A stretch of DNA of 7,418 nucleotides from Syntrophomonadaceae bacterium (GTDB lineage: Bacteria; Bacillota; Syntrophomonadia; Syntrophomonadales; Syntrophothermaceae): contig JARYMO010000069.1 in the NCBI GenBank assembly GCA_029907055.1, positions 1 through 7,418 of the forward strand, read 5' to 3'. Every line of letters begins with the position of its first letter. Positions within the stretch are counted from its first letter, which is position 1. Positions 1 to 6,797 of the stretch are shown piece after piece. Under the pieces are notes generated by a model. That model did not search any database and was not told the DNA's origin. It saw only the letters and a program-made list of their open reading frames with translations. The translations under genes and the position numbers were made by a program.

Positions 1-702
1 CTCGCGCAGGTAGTACTCCTTCTGCGTCTTCTCCATCTGCTTGCGCACCCGGATGTTGATCTTGCGTTCGAGCTCCAGCACCTCCATCTCCTTGGCCAGG
101 ATCTCGCACAGCATCTCCACCCGGGTCCTGGTGTCCAGCGCCTCCAGCACCGCCTGCTTCTCCGGCAGGCGCAGGGAGAGGTGCGACGCCACGACGTCGG
201 CCAGGTGCCCCGGCTGCTCGATGGCCAGCACTGACACCACCGTTTCCGGCGGGATCTTCTTGCTGACCCGCACGTACTGCTCGAACTGGTAGACCAGGGT
301 GCGCATCAGCGCCTCCACGTCGGAGGTCTTGCGTTCGCCCCCTTCCGGGTACTCGCGGATGCCCACCTTGAGGTAGGGTTCGTAGGCAATGAAGCCCTGG
401 ATTTCCGCGCGGTGCAGCCCCTCCACCAGGATGCGCATGGTGCCGCCCGGCATCTTCATGATCTGCTTGATCTCCGCCACCGTGCCGATGCGGTAGATGT
501 CCTGTTCGCGCGGATCGTCGACCTGGGCCTCCTTCTGGGTGACCAGGAAGATGCGCTTGTCGTCCACCATCGCCTCCTCGATGGCGCTGATGGACTTATC
601 CCTGCCCACGTCAAGGTGGATCACCATGTGGGGGAAGACCAGCACCCCCCGCAGCGGCAGCAGGGGTATCTCGCGGTAGTAATGTTCGTGAACTGCGCTC
701 AT
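1..702 (-). CDS. lon: ATP-dependent Lon protease (LonA type), N-terminal part, cut by window edge
   Basis: Lon is a homohexameric cytosolic AAA+ serine protease that degrades misfolded and regulatory proteins. Only the first 234 residues are present; the AAA+ and Ser-Lys protease domains lie outside the window. What is visible is the Lon N-terminal (LAN) domain. It opens with REIPLLPLRGVLVFPHMVIH at about residues 10-29, continues with the typical KRIFLVTQKE stretch and TMRILVEGLHRA, and then enters the charged helix with RKQMEKTQKEYYLRE at 220-234, which is highly conserved across LonA. The ATG at 702 was chosen because AGGGAGGTGT lies about 7 nt upstream and the domain begins at once. The gene is separated from clpX by a terminator and has its own candidate promoter, so it is probably an independent transcription unit. 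Family assignment is certain from the sequence; the catalytic parts cannot be checked. Confidence 0.96.
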   Translation of the reverse strand, partial: MSAVHEHYYREIPLLPLRGVLVFPHMVIHLDVGRDKSISAIEEAMVDDKRIFLVTQKEAQVDDPREQDIYRIGTVAEIKQIMKMPGGTMRILVEGLHRAEIQGFIAYEPYLKVGIREYPEGGERKTSDVEALMRTLVYQFEQYVRVSKKIPPETVVSVLAIEQPGHLADVVASHLSLRLPEKQAVLEALDTRTRVEMLCEILAKEMEVLELERKINIRVRKQMEKTQKEYYLRE

Positions 703-740
703 GGCCCGGACACCTCCCTCGTGCGGCCAAACGCAAATAT

Positions 741-770
741 ATTCTACTATATCGCGCGCAGGCGGCGCAA
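741..770 (-). promoter_or_regulatory. Candidate sigma-A promoter of lon
   Basis: On the minus strand TTGCGC (770-765) and TAGAAT (746-741) are separated by 18 nt, inside an AT-rich patch that stands out from the GC-rich surroundings. The start point would fall near 734, giving a leader of about 32 nt before the lon ATG at 702. The position just downstream of the clpX terminator supports the call. The -35 is imperfect, and other registers of the -10 in the TATAGTAGAATATAT stretch are possible. Confidence 0.55.
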
Positions 771-812
771 CGCGGCCTCGCACCGCGCCATCCGTTCGCA
801 CACGCCCGCCAG

Positions 813-833
813 CGCAGGGCGTCACTCCCTGCG
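813..833. repeat. Inverted repeat, 7-bp arms with 7-nt spacer, upstream of lon
   Basis: CGCAGGG (813-819) and CCCTGCG (827-833) are perfect reverse complements with a 7-nt spacer. The repeat lies between the clpX terminator and the candidate lon promoter, about 42 bp upstream of the -35. It is not followed by a T-run on either strand, so it is not an intrinsic terminator. It could be a regulator-binding site or a second hairpin at the clpX transcript end. It does not match the CIRCE, CtsR or HspR (HAIR) consensus sequences. Confidence 0.45.
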
Positions 834-843
834 GGGCGCCAAC

Positions 844-865
844 AAAAAAGGCAGCTCGCGCTGCC
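844..865 (-). terminator. Rho-independent terminator of the tig-clpP-clpX operon
   Basis: On the minus strand GGCAGC, the tetraloop GCGA and GCTGCC (865-850) form a 6-bp GC-rich stem, followed directly by six T residues (849-844). GCGA is a GNRA loop, which stabilises the hairpin. It begins 6 nt after the clpX stop, the expected place for the operon terminator, and separates clpX transcription from lon. Confidence 0.88.
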
Positions 866-871
866 CCGGCA

Positions 872-2125
<1,254 letters not shown>

Positions 2126-2149
2126 AGTCACACCTCTCTCCAGCCGGGG

Positions 2150-2752
2150 CTACCTCTTCACCCCGCGCTTGGGTTCCGTGAAAATATCGTCAATGATGCC
2201 GTAGGCCTTGGCTTCCTCCGCGGTCATGAAGAAGTCACGTTCCACGTCCCGCTCGATCTTCTCCAGCTTCTGGCCCGTCCTCTCCGCCAGGATCTGGTTC
2301 AGGCGGTTCTTGAGGTACAAGATGCGCCGGGCGTGGATCTCGATGTCGGTGGCCTGCCCCTGGGCACCGCCCATGGGCTGGTGGATCATGACCTCGCTGT
2401 TAGGCAGCGCAAAGCGCTTGCCCTTGGCCCCTGCCGCCAGCAGGAAGGCGCCCATGCTGGCTGCCATCCCCACGCAGATGGTGGAAACGTCCGGCCGCAT
2501 GTACTGCATGGTGTCGTAGATCGCCATGCCCGCGCTGATGGACCCCCCCGGGCTGTTGATGTAGAGGTGCACGTCCTTGTCCGGGTCCTCCGCCTCCAGG
2601 AACAGGAACTGGGCGATGACCAGGTTCGCCACCGCGTCGTCGATGGGGCTGCCCAGGAACACGATGCGGTCCTTGAGCAGGCGTGAATAGATATCGTACG
2701 CGCGTTCCCCCCGACTGGTCTGTTCCACCACCATCGGCACCAGGTAAGACAT
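2150..2752 (-). CDS. clpP: ATP-dependent Clp protease, proteolytic subunit ClpP
   Basis: ClpP is the tetradecameric serine protease that partners ClpX and other Clp ATPases. The protein is 200 aa, the normal family length. The catalytic triad is complete: Ser99 in GMAASMG, His124 in MIHQP, and Asp173 in the RDVERD stretch. The oxyanion and substrate-binding SPGGSI segment lies at 67-72. The N-terminus MSYLVPMVVEQTSRGERAYD matches the usual axial-loop region, which fixes the start at the ATG at 2752. GAGGTG lies 6 nt upstream of that ATG; an in-frame GTG at 2761 would add three residues and have a worse ribosome site. The gene lies 28 bp after tig and 24 bp before clpX, with no promoter visible in either gap, so it is the middle gene of a tig-clpP-clpX operon. 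Confidence 0.98.
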   Translation of the reverse strand: MSYLVPMVVEQTSRGERAYDIYSRLLKDRIVFLGSPIDDAVANLVIAQFLFLEAEDPDKDVHLYINSPGGSISAGMAIYDTMQYMRPDVSTICVGMAASMGAFLLAAGAKGKRFALPNSEVMIHQPMGGAQGQATDIEIHARRILYLKNRLNQILAERTGQKLEKIERDVERDFFMTAEEAKAYGIIDDIFTEPKRGVKR

Positions 2753-2780
2753 GCACTCCACCTCGCTTTCTCTCTCCGCG

Positions 2781-4097
2781 CTATTCAGTCACCGCTGCCG
2801 GTTCCTCCGCTGCGGGAGTCTCCAGCACCGCCTTGCTCACCACGTACTCGACCGCCTTGTCCAGGCGCAACCCTTGCTCGATGCGGGCCCGCGAGGGCTG
2901 CACGCGCTGGCGGACGGATTCGGCGGTCAGCCCGAACTCACCCGCCACCTTGTCGATGTGGCGCTGGAAATCCTCGTCCCCCACCTCGATGCCGGCCTGC
3001 TCGCCCACCTTTTCCAGCACCAGGTTGTTGCGGACAATCTGCTCGGCCTGGGGCGCAAACTCCTCCTGCAGCTGCTCGATCGTCGCTCCCGTCATCTGCA
3101 GGTACTGTTCCAGGCTCATGCCCTGGTAGGCCAGCCGCTCCTGGAACTGGCCCAGCATCAGCTCCACCTGCCGGTCGATCATCTCGCGGGGAATGTCCAC
3201 CTGCGCGCCTTCCACCACCTGGCGGATGGCCTCGTCCTTGATCAGCTGCTGGGTACGCTGGGCCGCCACCTGTTCCAGGTTCTTGCGGATGTCCGCCCGC
3301 AGCTCCTCCAGGGTGTCAAACTCGCTCACTTCCTGCGCGAAGGCATCGTCCAGTTCGCTCAGTTCGCGGCGCTTGCCTTCCTTGACCGTGACCCGGAAGA
3401 CGGCTTCGCGGCCCGCCAGCTCCTCGGCCTGGTAGTCAGCCGGGAAGGTCACCCTGACCTCGCGCTCTTCCCCTGCCACCGCCCCTACCAGCTGGTCCTC
3501 GAAGCCGGGGATGAAGGTCCCGGAACCCAGCTCCAGGGAGTAGTCCTCCCCCTTTCCGCCCGGGAAGGCTTCGCCGTCGATAAAGCCCTCGAAGTCGATG
3601 GTCAGCACGTCTCCCCGCTGCGCCGGCCCCTCCACCTTGACCAGGCGGGCATAGCGCTCGCGCATGTACTGCAGGCGCTGGTCAATCTCGGCCTCGCTCA
3701 CCGTGACCGGCGTCACGTTGATCTTGAGCCCCTCCACCGGTCCCAGCACCACCTCGGGCTTGACCACCACCTGGGCAGTGAACACCAGCGGCTTGCCTTC
3801 CTCCAGCTGCACGATGTCAATGGAAGGACTGGCCACCGGTTCCACCCCGTTCTCCTTCACCGCCTGCTCGTAGGCGGCGGGGATGAGCTCCTCCAGCGCA
3901 TCGTCGTACAGCACCTGCCGGCCGAAGTATGCCTCCACCACGTGGCGCGGCGCCCGTCCCTTGCGGAAGCCGGGGATGCTGACCTGCTTCACTACCTTGC
4001 GGAAAGCCCGGTCCAGCGCCTCTTCCACCTGTTCCTGGGGCACTTCCACTTCGAGTTTCACGGTGTTGTTCTCCAGCCGTTCCAGGCGAGACTTCAC
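2781..4097 (-). CDS. tig: Trigger factor (ribosome-associated chaperone, peptidyl-prolyl isomerase)
   Basis: Trigger factor docks at the ribosomal exit tunnel and shields nascent chains. The product is 438 aa, typical for the family. The N-terminal ribosome-binding domain carries the signature GFRKGRAP at 43-50. The FKBP-like PPIase domain spans about 161-245, with LGSGTFIPGFE at 190-200. The rest is the helical C-terminal cradle, including segments resembling EEFAPQAEQIVRNNLVLEKV. The GTG at 4097 was chosen because AGGAGG lies 8 nt upstream and the family alignment begins with KSRLERLENNTVKLEVEV. A longer reading frame back to 4241 would run through the promoter and leader hairpin, so it was not used. 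tig is the first gene of an operon with clpP and clpX, coupling co-translational folding with ClpXP degradation. It has its own candidate promoter between it and the tRNA gene. Confidence 0.97.
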   Translation of the reverse strand: MKSRLERLENNTVKLEVEVPQEQVEEALDRAFRKVVKQVSIPGFRKGRAPRHVVEAYFGRQVLYDDALEELIPAAYEQAVKENGVEPVASPSIDIVQLEEGKPLVFTAQVVVKPEVVLGPVEGLKINVTPVTVSEAEIDQRLQYMRERYARLVKVEGPAQRGDVLTIDFEGFIDGEAFPGGKGEDYSLELGSGTFIPGFEDQLVGAVAGEEREVRVTFPADYQAEELAGREAVFRVTVKEGKRRELSELDDAFAQEVSEFDTLEELRADIRKNLEQVAAQRTQQLIKDEAIRQVVEGAQVDIPREMIDRQVELMLGQFQERLAYQGMSLEQYLQMTGATIEQLQEEFAPQAEQIVRNNLVLEKVGEQAGIEVGDEDFQRHIDKVAGEFGLTAESVRQRVQPSRARIEQGLRLDKAVEYVVSKAVLETPAAEEPAAVTE

Positions 4098-4165
4098 GTG
4101 CACTTCCTCCTGTCTGTCTTCAACTTGCTGCGGCCTTCCCTCTCCCCGGCCAGGCACGGCGGAGG

Positions 4166-4193
4166 CCGGTGCCGCCTGAGCCGGCGGCACCGG
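4166..4193 (-). other. Strong hairpin in the tig 5' leader
   Basis: CCGGTGCCGCC and GGCGGCACCGG form a perfect 11-bp stem around a 6-nt loop (4177-4182). On the minus strand it sits about 13 nt after the predicted tig start point and about 70 nt before the GTG start. No T-run follows, so it is not an intrinsic terminator. It may stabilise the mRNA 5' end or take part in leader regulation. Confidence 0.75.
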
Positions 4194-4212
4194 GGCCAGA
4201 TTCCCTCCTACG

Positions 4213-4241
4213 AATCTATCGCAAAACGAGTAAAGACACAA
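4213..4241 (-). promoter_or_regulatory. Candidate sigma-A promoter of tig-clpP-clpX
   Basis: On the minus strand TTGTGT (4241-4236) and TAGATT (4218-4213) are spaced by exactly 17 nt in a locally AT-rich stretch. The start point would be near 4206, giving a leader of roughly 109 nt that contains the 11-bp hairpin. I see no CIRCE or CtsR-type direct repeat around it. Confidence 0.6.
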
Positions 4242-4261
4242 TACCCCGGCAGGTGCCGAGG
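4232..4261 (-). terminator. Possible weak terminator of tRNA-Gly
   Basis: On the minus strand CCTCGGC (4261-4255) and GCCGGGG (4250-4244) can form a 7-bp stem with one G-U pair around ACCT. It begins 11 nt after the tRNA CCA end. The following tract (4243-4232) is T-rich but interrupted (TATTGTGTCTTT), so termination would be partial. The tract overlaps the candidate tig -35 element. Confidence 0.4.
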
Positions 4262-4272
4262 TGTCATTGTCA

Positions 4273-4347
4273 TGGAGCGGAAGACGGGATTCGAACCCGC
4301 GACCCTCGCCTTGGCAAGGCGATGCTCTACCACTGAGCCACTTCCGC
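4273..4347 (-). tRNA. tRNA-Gly (anticodon GCC)
   Basis: All elements of a tRNA can be folded on the minus strand. The acceptor GCGGAAG pairs with CTTCCGC. The D arm is GCTC...GAGC. The anticodon stem TCGCC/GGCGA closes the loop TTGCCAA with anticodon GCC. The T arm GCGGG/CCCGT has one G-U pair and the loop TTCGAAT. The discriminator is T and the CCA end is encoded. The total is 75 nt with CCA. GCC decodes GGC and GGU glycine codons. No adjacent tRNA gene is seen, so it is a solitary unit just upstream of tig. Confidence 0.97.
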
Positions 4348-4375
4348 GCATGCAGTTGCCCGAGCGTTCACATAT

Positions 4376-4405
4376 ATAGTAGGACAGGTGACGCGCCTTC
4401 GTCAA
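4376..4405 (-). promoter_or_regulatory. Promoter of tRNA-Gly
   Basis: On the minus strand TTGACG (4405-4400) and TACTAT (4381-4376) are spaced by 18 nt, and both are close to the sigma-A consensus. The start point would fall near 4369, leaving a leader of about 22 nt before the tRNA 5' end at 4347. The rest of this gap, up to the plus-strand gene at 4538, shows no convincing plus-strand promoter. Confidence 0.75.
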
Positions 4406-4537
4406 GTTCTCGCCCCCTTCGCGCCCTCGGCTGGCGCCGGCCACACCGCCGGGTTCCCGACAAGCAGGAATTCTCCGTTGAATGACGAAAGCATAGGCGT
4501 TGCCCGACCACACACCGCCACGAGGAGTGAATGCCGC

Positions 4538-4987
4538 ATGGATGCCAAGGAGAACCTCTTCGAACTCCAGTTCCTGCGCGAGGAACAGCACCTCGCGCTC
4601 CCTACGCTGACCTCCCTGGTGCTGGTCCGGGAGATCCACGACGTGCTCTACCAGTACCTGGTGGACGAAGAGAAGGAGCGCTTGTTCGACGCCTTCCTGG
4701 ACATGCTCAAGCGCCACGTATCACGCCAGCGCGAGGGCAACGGCCCATTCTCGGTGCGCATCGAGGAACTCAACTTCCTGGAAGCCGAGGGACTGCGTGA
4801 GCTCAAGTACATGAACTGGATCGAGGTCCCGGTGTACGTGTTCCAGGTCAAGAGCCGCCGGGCGCCCGGGGAGGCAGGCTACGAGGAGGAGCGGGAAAGG
4901 GTTGCGCGCGTGCTGGACGACCTGCTGGTGTACAACTGGGCACCCGGCACCGATATCATCTACACCTACCCGCAGCAGGTCCCCTAG
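4538..4987 (+). CDS. Uncharacterised 149-residue protein
   Basis: I do not recognise this family. The ATG at 4538 was chosen because GAGGAGTGA lies upstream (7 nt spacing from its end) and the frame further upstream runs into the tRNA promoter region. The protein is soluble-looking and charged, with no signal peptide, no membrane segment and no cysteine. It reads as helix-rich in the first half (Leu/Glu/Arg repeats at about 13-66). A likely beta region follows, with YMNWIEVPVYVFQVKS at 91-106, then a charged helix at about 115-131, and an aromatic C-terminus with YNWAPGTDIIYTYP at 132-145. Codon use matches the neighbours, with GC-rich third positions, so it looks like a real native gene. It is transcribed away from the tRNA and converges on the slipin gene, leaving only 4 bp between the stops. 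No function is proposed. Confidence 0.82.
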   Translation: MDAKENLFELQFLREEQHLALPTLTSLVLVREIHDVLYQYLVDEEKERLFDAFLDMLKRHVSRQREGNGPFSVRIEELNFLEAEGLRELKYMNWIEVPVYVFQVKSRRAPGEAGYEEERERVARVLDDLLVYNWAPGTDIIYTYPQQVP

Positions 4988-4991
4988 GAGC

Positions 4992-5945
4992 TCAGGCCGG
5001 CCCGGCCCCGGCTTCCGCCGGCGCGGCCGTGGCCTGCGTGGCCCGGCGCTCCAGCGCGGTGACGTATCCCAGGATGGAGCCCGGGTCCAGCGAGTGCACC
5101 ATGGCGCTGGGGACAATGACCAGCGACGCCTTCTCCTTGAGCCCCTCGTAGAGGATGTTCATCGCCCGCAGGCTGAAGGCCTCGGGATTGTCGTGGTACT
5201 TGCGGGAAGCCTGCGAGAACTTGTCCGCAATCTCCAGCTCGGCGGTACCCAGGATGATGCGGGCCCGCCGCTCGCGCTCGGCCTGGGCCTCGCGCGACAT
5301 GGCATCCTGCAATTCGGTGGGGATCATGACATCACGGATCTCCACCGAGCGCACCTCCACCCCCCAGGACCCGGTGCGCTCGTCGATCATCCGCTTCAGC
5401 TCTTCGTCCAGCTGCTCCCGCCCCGCCAGCATCGCCCCCAGCTCGGTCTTGCCGATGATGTCCCGCAGGGCGGTCTGCGCGGCCCAGAAGACGGCCCGCT
5501 GGTACTCCTCCACCTCCAGGGCGGCCCGCATGGGGTCGCCTACCATCCAGAACATCACCGCATCCACGTTCACCGGCACGTTGTCCCTGGTCAGGGTCTT
5601 CTCGGCGGCGAAGAAGGTGGTGCGGATGCGCATGTCGATCCACATCGGGGTCTCGTCCACGATGGGGATGATGAGGAACAACCCCGGGCCGGCCAGGCAC
5701 TTGAACCTCCCCAACCGCAGCACCACCACCCGCTCCCACTGGTTGGCCACCTTGACTGACGAAGCCGCCAGCGCCGAGCCCAGCAGGCCGGCCGCCAGCA
5801 CCCTCCAGTCGCCGCTGGCCCGCCAGGCCAGGAGCGAGGCTGCCGCCAAGAGCAGGAACACCGTCATTGTCACCGGACTCACCCGGCTCCCGGCCGCCTT
5901 GCGGGTCGGCAGCCCCAACGGACCCCGTTCGTTTTCCTCCACCAC
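4992..5945 (-). CDS. Slipin (stomatin-like) SPFH/band-7 membrane protein
   Basis: Slipins are membrane-anchored scaffold proteins that oligomerise and organise membrane microdomains, often alongside membrane proteases. From the GTG at 5945 the product is 317 aa. Two hydrophobic segments lie at about 25-41 and 48-63. The SPFH domain follows from about 67: QWERVVVLRLGRF, then GPGLFLIIPIVDE, then the RTTFFAAEKTLTRDNVPVNV core. VEVRSVEIRDVMIP and the AQAERERRARI helix are strongly slipin-like. The C-terminal oligomerisation part includes NPEAFSLRAMNILYEG, and the tail is Ala-Pro-rich. AGGGG lies 6 nt upstream of the GTG at 5945; a GTG at 5951 is also possible. No NfeD-type partner gene follows, because the next gene on that side is convergent. 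A rhomboid protease gene is divergent from it. A related prohibitin or flotillin is less likely given the motifs. Confidence 0.93.
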   Translation of the reverse strand: MVEENERGPLGLPTRKAAGSRVSPVTMTVFLLLAAASLLAWRASGDWRVLAAGLLGSALAASSVKVANQWERVVVLRLGRFKCLAGPGLFLIIPIVDETPMWIDMRIRTTFFAAEKTLTRDNVPVNVDAVMFWMVGDPMRAALEVEEYQRAVFWAAQTALRDIIGKTELGAMLAGREQLDEELKRMIDERTGSWGVEVRSVEIRDVMIPTELQDAMSREAQAERERRARIILGTAELEIADKFSQASRKYHDNPEAFSLRAMNILYEGLKEKASLVIVPSAMVHSLDPGSILGYVTALERRATQATAAPAEAGAGPA

Positions 5946-5962
5946 ACGCACCCCCTGATTCC

Positions 5963-5991
5963 ATGGTAGTCGCTGCCAGCAGCGCAGGCAA
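5963..5991 (-). promoter_or_regulatory. Weak candidate promoter of the slipin gene with internal palindrome
   Basis: On the minus strand TTGCCT (5991-5986) and TACCAT (5968-5963) are spaced by 17 nt. Between the two boxes lies a palindrome, CGCTGC-CA-GCAGCG (5971-5984), with perfect 6-bp arms. The predicted start point (about 5956) would leave an extremely short leader and cut into the ribosome site, which lowers confidence in this promoter. Confidence 0.3.
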
Positions 5992-6065
5992 CGACCGCCC
6001 GTCCCCGTGTGGAGGCCTGTGGCCGGGATCCCGCGAGCCCGTCCTTCTTTAAGCCGCTATTACGG

Positions 6066-6074
6066 TGATATAAT
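6066..6074 (+). promoter_or_regulatory. Extended -10 promoter of the rhomboid gene
   Basis: TGATATAAT (6066-6074) is a perfect extended -10 element, TGN followed by TATAAT, in an AT-rich pocket. The -35 region is weak (TTCTTT at 6045-6050, 18-nt spacing), as is usual for extended -10 promoters. The start point would lie near 6081, which excludes the in-frame ATG at 6073 and supports the rhomboid start at 6118. Confidence 0.7.
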
Positions 6075-6117
6075 GAGAATACGGCGGCGCGAGGCAGAGA
6101 GAGGAAATGAGGAGCGA

Positions 6118-6777
6118 ATGGTCTTTCCCCTGCACGACAACATTCCTGGCGAGCGTTTCCCGCTGGTCATGTGGCTGCTCATCGTGGTCAACGTGGCGGT
6201 GTTCATGTTCGAGCAGACCCTCAGCCACAGCCAGTTGGAGCAGTTCTTCTATGCCTGGGGGCTGGTGCCTGCCCAGGCCAGCCTGACCACGGTGTTCACT
6301 TCCATGTTCCTGCACGGGGGCTGGGCCCACCTCATCGGCAACATGTGGGCGCTGTTCCTGTTCGGCAACAACGTCGAGGACCGCATGGGGCCGCTGCGCT
6401 TCCTGGCCTTCTACCTGGCCTGCGGGGCGGTGGCGGCGATGGCCCACATCTTCACCAACCCCTTCTCCAGCCTCCCTACGGTGGGGGCTTCCGGCGCCCT
6501 GGCCGGGGTGATGGGGGCCTACGTCGTGCTCTTCCCGGGGGCCAGGGTGCTCACCGCGGTGTGGCTGGGCCTGGTCTTCCTGGTCGAGGTGCCGGCGGTG
6601 GTGTACCTGGGCGCCTGGGCGCTCATCCAGCTGCTGCTGGGTTACCTGTCCCTCTTCACCCCCGAAGCGGGCGGCATCGCCTTCTGGGCCCACGTGGGCG
6701 GTTTCGCGGCCGGCATGGTGCTTTACCGCCTGTTCCTGGACTCAAGGCTGCACGGGCCGGATTCCGCCGAGTTCTAG
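6118..6777 (+). CDS. Rhomboid family intramembrane serine protease
   Basis: Rhomboids cut transmembrane or membrane-proximal segments of substrates inside the bilayer. The product is 219 aa, mostly hydrophobic, with about six or seven membrane segments starting at residues 16-31. The catalytic dyad is present: Ser125 in GASG (123-126) and His192 in AHVGGFAAG. The oxyanion-type H71-x3-N75 (HLIGN) and the loop-1 region GNNVEDRMG are also present. The short N-terminus (VFPLHDNIPGERFP) is typical of small bacterial rhomboids. The ATG at 6118 was chosen because GAGGAG lies just upstream and an extended -10 promoter at 6066-6074 makes the in-frame ATGs at 6007 and 6073 untranscribed. The gene is divergent from the slipin gene and converges with the next gene, leaving 20 bp and no obvious terminator. 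The family call is firm; the substrate is unknown. Confidence 0.96.
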   Translation: MVFPLHDNIPGERFPLVMWLLIVVNVAVFMFEQTLSHSQLEQFFYAWGLVPAQASLTTVFTSMFLHGGWAHLIGNMWALFLFGNNVEDRMGPLRFLAFYLACGAVAAMAHIFTNPFSSLPTVGASGALAGVMGAYVVLFPGARVLTAVWLGLVFLVEVPAVVYLGAWALIQLLLGYLSLFTPEAGGIAFWAHVGGFAAGMVLYRLFLDSRLHGPDSAEF

Positions 6778-6797
6778 GCCCGCCCGGGGGCTGGCGC

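Noticed and set aside
4160..4195. T-box-like element in the tig leader (GGCGGCACCGG resembles part of the T-box core)
   Set aside because: The core TGG of the antiterminator bulge is not present, there is no specifier stem, no terminator with a T-run, and the predicted start point is too close.
4098..4241. N-terminal extension of trigger factor back to 4241
   Set aside because: The extra residues are Pro/Ala-rich with no family similarity and would be encoded by the promoter and leader hairpin; the GTG at 4097 has an ideal ribosome site.
2751..4379. 542-codon open frame on the plus strand across tig and the tRNA
   Set aside because: It is antisense to trigger factor and runs through tRNA-Gly; it has no recognisable domain and the same shadow composition.
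4429..4444. Near-palindrome GGCTGGCGCCGGCC upstream of the unknown gene
   Set aside because: One mismatch, and GGC/GCC repeats of this kind are expected by chance in such GC-rich DNA.
6778..6797. Terminator between the rhomboid gene and the right-edge gene
   Set aside because: The 20-bp gap is GC-rich, but only a very short stem can be drawn and there is no T-run on either strand.
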